Source: Elusimicrobiota bacterium (GTDB lineage: Bacteria; Ratteibacteria; UBA8468; B48-G9; JAFGKM01). From it: 7,567 nucleotides of DNA. Position 1 is the first letter of the stretch; the number at the start of each line of letters is the position of its first letter. A program made the translations under genes and the position numbers. The stretch covers positions 1 to 7,567 of the forward strand of contig JAAYXZ010000049.1 in NCBI GenBank assembly GCA_012515635.1, given 5' to 3'. The notes below the pieces were generated by a model. The model did not search any database. It worked only from the letters and a program-made list of their open reading frames with translations, and had not been told where the DNA came from. Of this stretch, positions 1-6,286 are shown piece by piece.

Positions 1-390
1 TATAAACAAAAAATGGTTGTGATGAAGATGCAGTCCGTTATCCGTAAAATTACCTGAACCGGTAAAGACCTTATCCCCGTCTATGGTTATGAATTTAGGG
101 TGGAAAAGCCCTGATGTATCGTATGTCTTAGCGATATCTTCCGCTATTCCGTTGGTCTTCACATCTGTCAGCACCCTTATATCCACTCTGCCTTGTTTTT
201 TGGCTATTATCTCTGTCAGTTTATCCCAAGATACAGAATATCCCGCGATATACACAGAACTCTCCGCCGACTCAATAACGGAGAGGATGATTTTGTCTGT
301 TTGTTTATTTGGAGTAAAATAAAGGGTAGGCAGATTAAAAGGAAACACCGGCTGCAACAAAAAAAGAAATACTGTTATAAGTTTTTTCAT
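1..390 (-). CDS. Phospholipase D-like (HKD) protein, secreted or anchored; N-terminal part, cut by the window edge
   Basis: The 130 visible residues begin with Lys-Lys and a hydrophobic stretch (about residues 4-18), which looks like a signal peptide or anchor. A PLD-type half-domain follows. The signature is plain: H97-x-K99-x4-D104, followed by G111-S112-x-N114, the HxKx4D/GSxN motif of the phospholipase D superfamily. The family contains Nuc-type nucleases, phospholipases and cardiolipin synthases, and HKD His is the nucleophile. A second HKD motif or a dimer is needed for a full active site, and anything beyond residue 130 is outside the window. The substrate cannot be told from this fragment; an envelope or extracellular nuclease or lipase is an inference. 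The start at 390 places the hydrophobic segment at the N-terminus, but no Shine-Dalgarno is seen. An in-frame ATG three codons upstream (399) is an alternative start. The gene is divergent from the riboflavin operon, with 33 bp between them. Confidence 0.85.
   Translation of the reverse strand, partial: MKKLITVFLFLLQPVFPFNLPTLYFTPNKQTDKIILSVIESAESSVYIAGYSVSWDKLTEIIAKKQGRVDIRVLTDVKTNGIAEDIAKTYDTSGLFHPKFITIDGDKVFTGSGNFTDNGLHLHHNHFLFI
352..381 (+). promoter_or_regulatory. Weak candidate sigma-70 promoter for the dehydrogenase-rib operon
   Basis: CTGCAA (352-357) and TATAAG (376-381) are separated by 18 bp. The -10 box matches consensus at 5 of 6 positions and the -35 box at only 3 of 6. Transcription would start near 388, giving a leader of about 36 nt before the ATG at 424. 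The element lies inside the N-terminal coding region of the divergent PLD-like gene. It is proposed only because the 33-bp divergent gap leaves little room; the operon might also be read from elsewhere. Confidence 0.25.
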
Positions 391-414
391 ATGTATCATT
401 TTAACACAACTAAT

Positions 415-419
415 GGAGG
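415..419 (+). promoter_or_regulatory. Shine-Dalgarno GGAGG that fixes the dehydrogenase start
   Basis: GGAGG lies 4 nt before the ATG at 424. It supports that start over the in-frame upstream ATG at 193, which would add 77 residues with no family counterpart. Confidence 0.8.
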
Positions 420-423
420 CGTT

Positions 424-1482
424 ATGAAAGCAGCAGTTTACTATGGGATACAGGATATAAGGGTAGAAGATGTTCCAACACCTATATGCGGCAAAGACGA
501 GGTAAAGGTTAAGGTTAATTACTGCGCTATTTGCGGGACAGATGTAAGGATATATCTTTCAGGACACAAAAAAGTGATTCCCCCGACAATAATAGGCCAC
601 GAGATTACAGGAGTAATAGATGAGGTCGGCTCTGAAGTGCAATATCCTGAAAAACTTGAAAAAGGGGATAAGGTCGCCCTTGTCACCTCTATCGGCTGTG
701 GACATTGCAAGATGTGCGGTAAAGGGTTTTACAATCTCTGTCCCGACACAAAAGCCATCGGATATTTCTATCCCGGCGGTTATGCAGAATATGTTATAGT
801 TCCCGCTCAGGCGGTAAAACAGCAGACAATAATAAAATTGCCCGAGGACATCTCCCTTAAAGAAGGGGCGCTTATTGAAGCGCTGTCTTGCGCAATCAAC
901 GCACAAAATTATCTGAACATCAGTTCAGGGGATATAGTGGTTATTTACGGAGGGGGACCTATAGGGTTTATGCATGCAGTTATTGCTCAGGCAGATGGAG
1001 CAGAAAAAGTGATTATGGTGGACCCCTCTTATGAGCGCATAGAACACTTCGGTAAAAACTTTGACAACATCATCTTTCTGGACCCCAAAAAGACAAACAT
1101 AAAAGATTATGTAATGCAACTAACCAAAGGGTACGGCGCAGATGTTGTTATTACCGCATGCCCCGCAAAACAAGCGCAAATTGAAGGGATTGAGATGCTT
1201 GGTTCAAAAGGAAGAATCAGTTTGTTTGGGGGGCTGCCCAAAGATAATTCCTTTATCACTATAGATGCGAACCTTATCCACTATAAGGAACTCTCCGTAT
1301 TCGGCGCATTTGCTTCTAACAAAAAGGATTACATAAAAGCGGCAAAACTTATTGCGGAGAAGAAGATAGATGCGTCAAAGTTTATATCCTGTACAGTGCC
1401 TCTGGAGAAAATCAGCGAAGGGATAGAAATGGTGCGCAAAGGAGAGGCGCTGAAGTGTATAGTGGAAATCAGCAGGGAATGA
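424..1482 (+). CDS. Zinc-dependent medium-chain alcohol/sorbitol dehydrogenase family protein
   Basis: This is a 352-residue MDR-superfamily oxidoreductase, the normal length for the family. The N-terminal GroES-like catalytic domain has the catalytic zinc ligands C37 (in CAICGTD), H59-E60 (GHE) and E152. The structural zinc lobe has C92, C95, C98 and C106 with the usual 2-2-7 spacing. The Rossmann domain carries GGGPIG at 176-181. Asp200, at the end of the second strand, suggests NAD(H) rather than NADP(H) as cofactor. The closest recognisable relatives are sorbitol/L-iditol dehydrogenases and L-threonine 3-dehydrogenases; the substrate cannot be assigned from sequence. The start at 424 follows a good GGAGG, and an in-frame open stretch back to 193 is rejected as antisense to the PLD-like gene. 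The stop overlaps the ribD start as ATGA, so this gene leads the riboflavin operon and is probably translationally coupled to ribD. No flavin-pathway role is known for this family. Confidence 0.93.
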   Translation: MKAAVYYGIQDIRVEDVPTPICGKDEVKVKVNYCAICGTDVRIYLSGHKKVIPPTIIGHEITGVIDEVGSEVQYPEKLEKGDKVALVTSIGCGHCKMCGKGFYNLCPDTKAIGYFYPGGYAEYVIVPAQAVKQQTIIKLPEDISLKEGALIEALSCAINAQNYLNISSGDIVVIYGGGPIGFMHAVIAQADGAEKVIMVDPSYERIEHFGKNFDNIIFLDPKKTNIKDYVMQLTKGYGADVVITACPAKQAQIEGIEMLGSKGRISLFGGLPKDNSFITIDANLIHYKELSVFGAFASNKKDYIKAAKLIAEKKIDASKFISCTVPLEKISEGIEMVRKGEALKCIVEISRE

Positions 1483-2606
1483 AAGAACATAAACAATACA
1501 TCGCCAAAACACTGGAACTTGCGAAAAAAGGGAAAGGGCTTGTCAGCCCCAATCCTCTGGCAGGCGCCCTCATAGTTAAAAACAACAGGATTATCAGCAA
1601 TGGTTGGCACAAGGCATTTGGCATGCCCCATGCCGAGATAGATGCCCTTAAAAAAGCAGGGGATAAGGGGAAAGGCGCTACACTCTACATTAATCTTGAG
1701 CCGTGCTGTCATTATGGAAAGACCGCACCCTGCACAAAGGCAATAATAGCGGCGGGGATAAAACAGGTTGTATGTCCAATGGAAGACCCTAATCCGCTTG
1801 TGGCAGGAAAAGGGTTTAAGGAACTGGAAAAAAACGGAATTACCGTAAAGAGAGGCATCTTAAAAGAGGATGCCGAAAAATTAAACAGGGCATATATAAC
1901 ATACATCACACAAAAAAGACCTTATGTTATCTTGAAGTGGGCACAAACACTTGACGGCAAGATAGCCACAGGCAACGGTGATTCCAAATGGATTACCGAT
2001 GAGAAGACGCGGGACTTTGTAAAGAGACTAAGGTTTGAAACAGACGCCCTGCTTGTGGGCATAAATACCATAATAAGGGATAACCCTTCTCTGGATTACA
2101 TAATCCCGTCTTTCCAGACGGTAAAGAGAGCGCTGGAGAGAAAAAGGTATAAAAAGATTATACTGGACCCTCATTTGAAGATGCCCCGTCAAAGCAGATT
2201 ATGGGAAGCCCAAAAGAGCGATATACTGCTTGTTGTATCAGATAAGACCTCTTCTCAAAAAATAGAGGGCTACAGGGGCAGGGAGAGATGTGATATCCTG
2301 TTAATTCCCGAAAAGAACGGGGAGTTTCACCTGCGGACACTTATGGATGAACTTTACAGAAAAGAGATAGGCATTATTATGGTAGAGGGCGGTAACTATA
2401 CGCTCACATCCTTTTGGGAAGAAAAATTGGCTGACGAAATAATGGTTTTCACAGGAAACAAAGTGCTCGGCGGACATAACTCTCTTTCTCCCATCAGCGG
2501 ACAGGAGAGAGAGCATTTTTCCGAAGCGGTAAAGATAAAATACAGTGAAACAAAGATGATAGGCAACGACCTGTTCGTAAGAGGTGAACCGTGTTTTCAG
2601 GGATAG
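1479..2606 (+). CDS. ribD: Bifunctional riboflavin biosynthesis protein RibD (deaminase/reductase)
   Basis: RibD deaminates 2,5-diamino-6-ribosylamino-4(3H)-pyrimidinone 5'-phosphate and then reduces the ribose side chain with NADPH. These are the second and third steps from GTP, in the cytoplasm. The 375-residue length is typical. The N-terminal cytidine-deaminase-like domain (about 1-145) has the zinc ligands H51, C76 and C85 in HAE and PCCHYGKTAPC, with E53 as the proton shuttle. The C-terminal DHFR-like reductase domain (about 147-370) shows KWAQTLDGKIAT (153-164), SKWIT (169-173), DALLVGINTI (189-198), DNP (201-203) and VEGG (302-305). I chose the ATG at 1479, which overlaps the previous stop as ATGA. 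An in-frame ATG at 1455 would add eight residues not expected in the family. The only nearby Shine-Dalgarno-like AGGGA is too close to the ATG, so re-initiation by ribosomes finishing the dehydrogenase is likely. Confidence 0.96.
   Translation: MKEHKQYIAKTLELAKKGKGLVSPNPLAGALIVKNNRIISNGWHKAFGMPHAEIDALKKAGDKGKGATLYINLEPCCHYGKTAPCTKAIIAAGIKQVVCPMEDPNPLVAGKGFKELEKNGITVKRGILKEDAEKLNRAYITYITQKRPYVILKWAQTLDGKIATGNGDSKWITDEKTRDFVKRLRFETDALLVGINTIIRDNPSLDYIIPSFQTVKRALERKRYKKIILDPHLKMPRQSRLWEAQKSDILLVVSDKTSSQKIEGYRGRERCDILLIPEKNGEFHLRTLMDELYRKEIGIIMVEGGNYTLTSFWEEKLADEIMVFTGNKVLGGHNSLSPISGQEREHFSEAVKIKYSETKMIGNDLFVRGEPCFQG
2580..2587 (+). promoter_or_regulatory. Shine-Dalgarno AGAGGTGA supporting the GTG start of ribE
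   Basis: AGAGGTGA, a near-complete anti-Shine-Dalgarno match, sits 3 nt before the GTG at 2591 and inside the 3' end of ribD. It supports a non-ATG start that gives the family-typical N-terminus MFSGIVEEIG. Confidence 0.75.
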
Positions 2607-3193
2607 TAGAAGAGATAGGCACAATAAAAAAAATCACGCCCTCTGGCGGAGTAAATGTTTACGAGATTGCCGCCGAACAGATTTTTGGCGATTTGAAGGA
2701 AGGGGACAGTGTCTCGGTTAACGGTGTATGCCTTACGGCAGAAAAGATAAAAGGCACGATATTTACTGCCTCTCTCAGCAAGCAAACGCTTAAAGAGACC
2801 AACCTATCCAATATAGGGACAGGGGGATATGTGAATATTGAAAGAGCGATGAGATTAGGGGATAGGATAGGCGGACATATACTCTCAGGGCATATCGATT
2901 TTAAAACACCCCTGAGATATCTGTATAAAGAACAAAATAACGGAATCTTGGGATTTTCTATGCCTGCAAAATTTCAGAGATACGTAGTCCAGCGCGGCTC
3001 TATCGGAGTTGACGGTATCTCTTTCACAATAGCGGAGTTAAACGGCAGGGAAGTAAAAATCTCTGTTATCCCTTACACTATGGAACACACCAACATAAAA
3101 TACCGCAGGCAGGGGGATATGCTGAACATTGAGGTTGATATTAACGCAAAACACATTGAACGTTTGATAGAAGGGCAAAAGAGATATGGATAA
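2591..3193 (+). CDS. ribE: Riboflavin synthase, alpha chain (RibE; RibC in E. coli)
   Basis: This enzyme dismutates two 6,7-dimethyl-8-ribityllumazine molecules into riboflavin and the pyrimidinedione, the last step of the pathway. The 200 residues form two homologous lumazine-binding barrels. Barrel 1 starts with MFSGIVEEIG and has GDSVSVNGVCLT (38-49, with C47) and VNIERAMRLGDRIGGH (81-96). Barrel 2 starts near 98 with SGHID (99-103) and has GSIGVDGISFT (136-146) and LNIEVDINAKHIERL (178-192). Conserved positions are kept overall. Some usual family residues differ: the ETLRxT-type stretch reads QTLKET, and the Gly that normally follows GHVD is Phe. The gene starts with GTG and overlaps ribD by 16 nt. 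Its end overlaps ribBA by 8 nt, consistent with coupled translation of all the rib enzymes. Confidence 0.95.
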   Translation: MFSGIVEEIGTIKKITPSGGVNVYEIAAEQIFGDLKEGDSVSVNGVCLTAEKIKGTIFTASLSKQTLKETNLSNIGTGGYVNIERAMRLGDRIGGHILSGHIDFKTPLRYLYKEQNNGILGFSMPAKFQRYVVQRGSIGVDGISFTIAELNGREVKISVIPYTMEHTNIKYRRQGDMLNIEVDINAKHIERLIEGQKRYG

Positions 3194-4403
3194 GAAGAAA
3201 TTTTTTAGTTCAATTGAAGAAGCGATACAGGACATCAAAGCAGGTAAGTTTGTTATCGTAGTGGATGACAAAGCGCGTGAAAACGAAGGCGACCTGATAA
3301 TGGCATCAGATACGGTCAGGCCTGAGGACATCAATTTTATGGCGCAGTATGCGCGCGGGCTGATTTGTGTCGGGCTGACATCGGAGAGAATAGAAGAGTT
3401 AAAACTCCCGTTGATGTGTCAGGATAATACAGCCCTGCATAAAACTGCCTTTACTGTCTCTGTTGACCCTGTAAAAGGAGGGACAACAGGTATCTCCGCT
3501 GCAGACAGGGCATTAACCGTAAAACTGCTTATAGACAAGAACACCCGCCCCGAACACCTTGCAAGACCGGGACATATTTTCCCCATCATGGCAAGGGACG
3601 GAGGCGTGCTGGTAAGGGCAGGGCATACAGAAGCGACAGTTGATTTAGCAAAACTTGCAGGATTTTATCCTTCAGGTGTTATGTGCGAGATAATGAAAGA
3701 TGACGGGACAATGGCAAGGGTCCCCGACCTTATAAAATTCGCAAAGAAACACCGCCTCAAAATCATTACTATCAAGGATTTAATTGAATACAGGCGCAAA
3801 AGAGAGAAATTAGTTGAACGTGTTCTATCCATCAACCTTCCAACGGATTTCGGCAAGTTTAAACTGATACTTTACAGGGATAAATTAGAGCGCAACCCGC
3901 ACCTTGCGCTTGTAAAAGGTCCGCTTAAACTGAAAGATGAAAAAGATAGCGTGTTGGTGCGCGTTCATTCCCAATGCCTAACCGGCGATATATTACATTC
4001 CTTGAAATGCGACTGCGGCAAACAACTGGAAGCAGCGCTGGAGATGATAGAAAAAGAGGGGCGGGGCGTCTTAATTTACCTGCCGCAGGAAGGTCGCGGC
4101 ATAGGGTTGGAGAACAAACTGAAAGCGTATTATTTACAGGATACCAAGAAACTTGATACCGTAGAAGCAAACATCCATCTTGGTTTCCCTGAAGACCTGA
4201 GAAACTATGGTATAGGCGCCCAAATTCTTGCAAACCTCGGGTTGACCAGAATACGCCTGCTTACAAATAACCCGCGAAAAGTTGTGGGGCTTGAGGGCTA
4301 TGGCATACAGATAGTCAAACGAGTGCCTATTGTGGTAAAATATAATAGTTATTGCGAGAAGTATATCGCAACAAAGAAAAGCAAATTAGGACATATAATA
4401 TAA
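3186..4403 (+). CDS. ribBA: Bifunctional DHBP synthase / GTP cyclohydrolase II (RibBA)
   Basis: RibBA supplies both pathway precursors. The N-terminal RibB half (about 1-200) makes 3,4-dihydroxy-2-butanone 4-phosphate from ribulose 5-phosphate. The C-terminal RibA half (about 205-400) opens the imidazole ring of GTP. RibB signatures are RENEGD (31-36, Mg and substrate acidic residues), TAFTVSVD (87-94), TTGISAADRA (100-109), RPGHIFP (127-133), RAGHTEATVDLA (144-155) and CEIMKDDGTMAR (167-178). RibA has the zinc ligands C264, C275 and C277 in the RVHSQCLTGD...LKCDCG segment. It also has PQEGRGIGL (300-308), DTVEAN (324-329), YGIGAQIL (341-348) and LLTNNPRK (358-365). Both domains look intact at 405 residues, the usual fused length. 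Small departures from consensus include DDKARENEG for DDEDRENEG and Pro in place of Arg before QEGRGIGL. The start overlaps the ribE end by 8 nt, with only a weak AAGGG about 10 nt upstream. Confidence 0.97.
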   Translation: MDKKKFFSSIEEAIQDIKAGKFVIVVDDKARENEGDLIMASDTVRPEDINFMAQYARGLICVGLTSERIEELKLPLMCQDNTALHKTAFTVSVDPVKGGTTGISAADRALTVKLLIDKNTRPEHLARPGHIFPIMARDGGVLVRAGHTEATVDLAKLAGFYPSGVMCEIMKDDGTMARVPDLIKFAKKHRLKIITIKDLIEYRRKREKLVERVLSINLPTDFGKFKLILYRDKLERNPHLALVKGPLKLKDEKDSVLVRVHSQCLTGDILHSLKCDCGKQLEAALEMIEKEGRGVLIYLPQEGRGIGLENKLKAYYLQDTKKLDTVEANIHLGFPEDLRNYGIGAQILANLGLTRIRLLTNNPRKVVGLEGYGIQIVKRVPIVVKYNSYCEKYIATKKSKLGHII

Positions 4404-4411
4404 AAAACGAA

Positions 4412-4420
4412 AAGAGGGGG
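4412..4420 (+). promoter_or_regulatory. Strong purine-rich ribosome binding site of ribH
   Basis: AAGAGGGGG lies 5 nt before the ATG at 4426, in one of the few real gaps of the operon (22 nt after ribBA). Lumazine synthase is generally needed in many copies because it assembles into large shells, so an independent strong initiation site fits. Both points are inference. Confidence 0.6.
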
Positions 4421-4425
4421 CGTAT

Positions 4426-4887
4426 ATGAAAATAAAAGAAGGTCTTCTTGATGCGAAAGGCAAAAAGTTTGGAATTACTGTAAGCAGATTCAACGAGTTC
4501 ATCTCAAAACAACTTTTAGATGGCGCTCTTGACTGTATCAAAAGACATAACGGCAAAGAAGAAGACATAGATATCGTTTGGGTACCGGGAAGCGTAGAGA
4601 CAGTTTTTGCTGTCTCTAAAATGGTTGAAAGCAAAAAATATGATGCGGTAATATGTCTGGGCGCAATTATCAGGGGAGAGACCCCCCACTTTGAATATGT
4701 CAGTTCTCAGGTTGCGCGGGCAATAACACAACTGAATATGCAGGGCAAAACCCCTGTATCTTTCGGGGTTGTTACCGCAGAGTCCACAGACCAAGCCATA
4801 GAAAGAGCAGGGACAAAAAGAGGGAACAAAGGATGGTTTGCGGCGCTTTCAGCAATTGAAATGGCTAATCTATCAACATCTTTTTAG
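4426..4887 (+). CDS. ribH: 6,7-dimethyl-8-ribityllumazine synthase (RibH)
   Basis: RibH condenses 5-amino-6-ribitylamino-uracil with 3,4-dihydroxy-2-butanone 4-phosphate to give the substrate of RibE. At 153 residues it has the normal length. Key residues fall at the same numbers as in well-studied homologues: F22 in SRFNEF stacks on the pyrimidine, H88 in GETPHFEYV is the general acid/base, and R127 and K135 (in RGNKG) lie near the phosphate site. The C-terminal block ends in AIEMANL (143-149). Two stretches drift from consensus. The VPGxxEIP segment reads VPGSVETV (53-60), keeping E58 but losing the usual Ile-Pro. GNKGxEAA reads GNKGWFAA. The fold and catalytic set appear intact, so an active enzyme is expected. 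Pentameric or icosahedral assembly cannot be judged here. The gene lies between ribBA (22 nt) and nusB (15 nt). Confidence 0.95.
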   Translation: MKIKEGLLDAKGKKFGITVSRFNEFISKQLLDGALDCIKRHNGKEEDIDIVWVPGSVETVFAVSKMVESKKYDAVICLGAIIRGETPHFEYVSSQVARAITQLNMQGKTPVSFGVVTAESTDQAIERAGTKRGNKGWFAALSAIEMANLSTSF

Positions 4888-4902
4888 ATATAAAAGAAAA
4901 AT

Positions 4903-5349
4903 ATGAAAAGAAGGAAGGCAAGAGAATTAGCGCTGGAGTTCATTTATCAAACAGAGATACGAGATGAACTGGAAGAATTCACTGAAGACGTTTTAGTTTT
5001 CTTTTTAGAAGAACAGCGCGTAGAGGATGAGGAGATTAAAAGTTTTGCAACAACTCTCATTAAAGGCACTCTCGCAAACCTTCCCTTGATAGACAAGAAA
5101 ATCTCAAAGTATTCCATAAACTGGTCTCTCTCCAGAATGTCGTATATCGACAGAAACATTATGCGGGTTGCCATATACGAAATACTATTTCTTGACACTA
5201 TCCCTGAACTGGTCTCTATAAACGAAGCAATAGAACTGGCAAAGAAATACAGCACAATAGAATCCCCGAAGTTTGTAAACGGTATTCTGCATAAAATTAA
5301 AGAGGAATCTGTCAAAAAAACAAAGATACAGCAAGAGAATGAAAAATAA
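4903..5349 (+). CDS. nusB: Transcription antitermination factor NusB
   Basis: NusB binds boxA RNA with ribosomal protein S10 in the rRNA antitermination complex. The 148-residue, mostly helical protein carries the family's ends: an Arg-rich start RRKARELALEFIYQTEI (3-19) and the C-terminal core SYIDRNIMRVAIYEIL (80-95), IPELVSINEAIELAKKY (100-116) and KFVNGILHKI (123-132). The basic N-terminus is the usual RNA-binding patch. The last 16 residues are a charged Lys/Glu/Gln tail. Placement directly after ribH is a widespread bacterial arrangement, which supports orthology. The ATG at 4903 has only a weak AAAAGAAA-type upstream sequence, so expression may rely on read-through from ribH 15 nt upstream. 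The 3' end overlaps the next gene by 11 nt. Confidence 0.95.
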   Translation: MKRRKARELALEFIYQTEIRDELEEFTEDVLVFFLEEQRVEDEEIKSFATTLIKGTLANLPLIDKKISKYSINWSLSRMSYIDRNIMRVAIYEILFLDTIPELVSINEAIELAKKYSTIESPKFVNGILHKIKEESVKKTKIQQENEK

Positions 5350-6286
5350 CAGAACTCAAATACTCATCAAATCTTTAATAAGCATCTTTTTTATTTACCT
5401 TCTTGTTAGAATGATTGACTTCCCCCTGCTCAAGAACGCAATGATAACCTGTTATGCCCCTCTTGCGATACTCGCCCTGTTGATAGCCGTCCTATTGTCG
5501 TTTCCGCTTGCCTTAAGATGGTATATTCTCCTAAAAGGGCAGGTAAAAAATGACAAAATCAGATATATCAATCTCTGGAAGTTCGGTATGGTAGGAATGC
5601 TCTTCAATAATTTTCTTCCTACAGGAGCGGGAGGGGACATAGTAAAGGTATTTTATCTCGTCAGGGAAGAAAAGGACAAACTTCTTATCGGCAGTTCTGT
5701 ACTTATAGACCGGTTCATCGGCGCATTTACAGTAATAACTATGGGAGTTATAGCAGGACTTCTGGCTCCGAATATCTCCGAAAAAACAAAGTTGTTGTTC
5801 TTGGTCCTGCTTCTGTTTTTGCTATCCATTTTTATATTCTTTTCTTACAGAACTTTTGCTCTGTTTCTTTATTCCCGATTTAAAAGGTTCATTCCTAACA
5901 GATGGAGAGAGACATTAAAGAACATCTATACGGTCTTTAACAGATATTTTTCATCCAAAAAGACACTATTTTATGTATTGCTTATAAGTTTTTTACTGCA
6001 ATCCATCTCCATTCTTAATAACTATATTATGGCGCGCTCTCTTATGTGGAACTACTCTTACAGCCCTCCGTTATACCAATTTTTTATATTTATCCCTCTC
6101 ATCTGGACAGCCACTCTTATTCCGTCCATCGGAGGACTGGGAGTGCGGGAATTTACATACGTCTATTTTTTTCAGGCATCTATGGGTAAAGAGAACGCTT
6201 TTGCGCTCTCAATAATATTCCTTATCAGTATTTTTATCCAGAGTATAATAGGGGGGGGTATTCTGCTCTTCTTAAAAGAACGATAG
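5339..6286 (+). CDS. Flippase-like integral membrane protein (UPF0104 / LPG_synthase_TM family)
   Basis: This 315-residue polytopic membrane protein has hydrophobic segments at roughly 8-25, 40-64, 81-97, 125-144, 151-170, 208-230, 245-263 and 285-312. It has no soluble domain. Diagnostic motifs are FNNFLPTGAGGDIVKVFYL (89-107), DRFIGAF (124-130) and IPSIGGLGVREF (261-272), matching the family of the membrane part of MprF and of AglD-type proteins. Family members have been linked to lipid or lipid-linked sugar translocation or glycosylation, but the substrate here is unknown. Unlike MprF there is no C-terminal aminoacyl-transferase domain. It starts inside nusB (11-nt overlap) without a strong ribosome binding site, so it is probably translationally coupled and the last gene of the rib operon. 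A run of eight G (6251-6258) near the 3' end encodes the final Gly cluster. The stop lies 15 nt into the convergent sugar kinase gene. Confidence 0.88.
   Translation: MKNNRTQILIKSLISIFFIYLLVRMIDFPLLKNAMITCYAPLAILALLIAVLLSFPLALRWYILLKGQVKNDKIRYINLWKFGMVGMLFNNFLPTGAGGDIVKVFYLVREEKDKLLIGSSVLIDRFIGAFTVITMGVIAGLLAPNISEKTKLLFLVLLLFLLSIFIFFSYRTFALFLYSRFKRFIPNRWRETLKNIYTVFNRYFSSKKTLFYVLLISFLLQSISILNNYIMARSLMWNYSYSPPLYQFFIFIPLIWTATLIPSIGGLGVREFTYVYFFQASMGKENAFALSIIFLISIFIQSIIGGGILLFLKER
6251..6258 (+). repeat. G8 homopolymer in the flippase-like gene
   Basis: Eight consecutive G encode part of IIGGGILL close to the C-terminus. A one-base change would replace the last nine or so residues and alter the stop. 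No longer mononucleotide run stood out when reading the window. It is a candidate slippage or base-calling weak point. Confidence 0.9.

Noticed and set aside
83..322. Plus-strand open frame opposite the PLD-like gene
   Set aside because: It is a shadow. The minus strand carries the HKD motif in an uninterrupted frame to the window edge.
193..423. In-frame N-terminal extension of the dehydrogenase
   Set aside because: It lies antisense to the PLD-like gene, has no family similarity and would bypass the clear GGAGG at 415-419. The protein from 424 already has normal length and N-terminus.
1455..1478. Upstream ATG adding eight residues to RibD
   Set aside because: It has no suitable ribosome binding site and the extra residues are not a RibD feature. 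The ATGA junction at 1479 is the usual coupled start.
5339..6286. MprF lysyl-phosphatidylglycerol synthase
   Set aside because: Only the membrane domain type is present. The soluble aminoacyl-transferase domain is absent, so a lysyl-transfer function is not supported.
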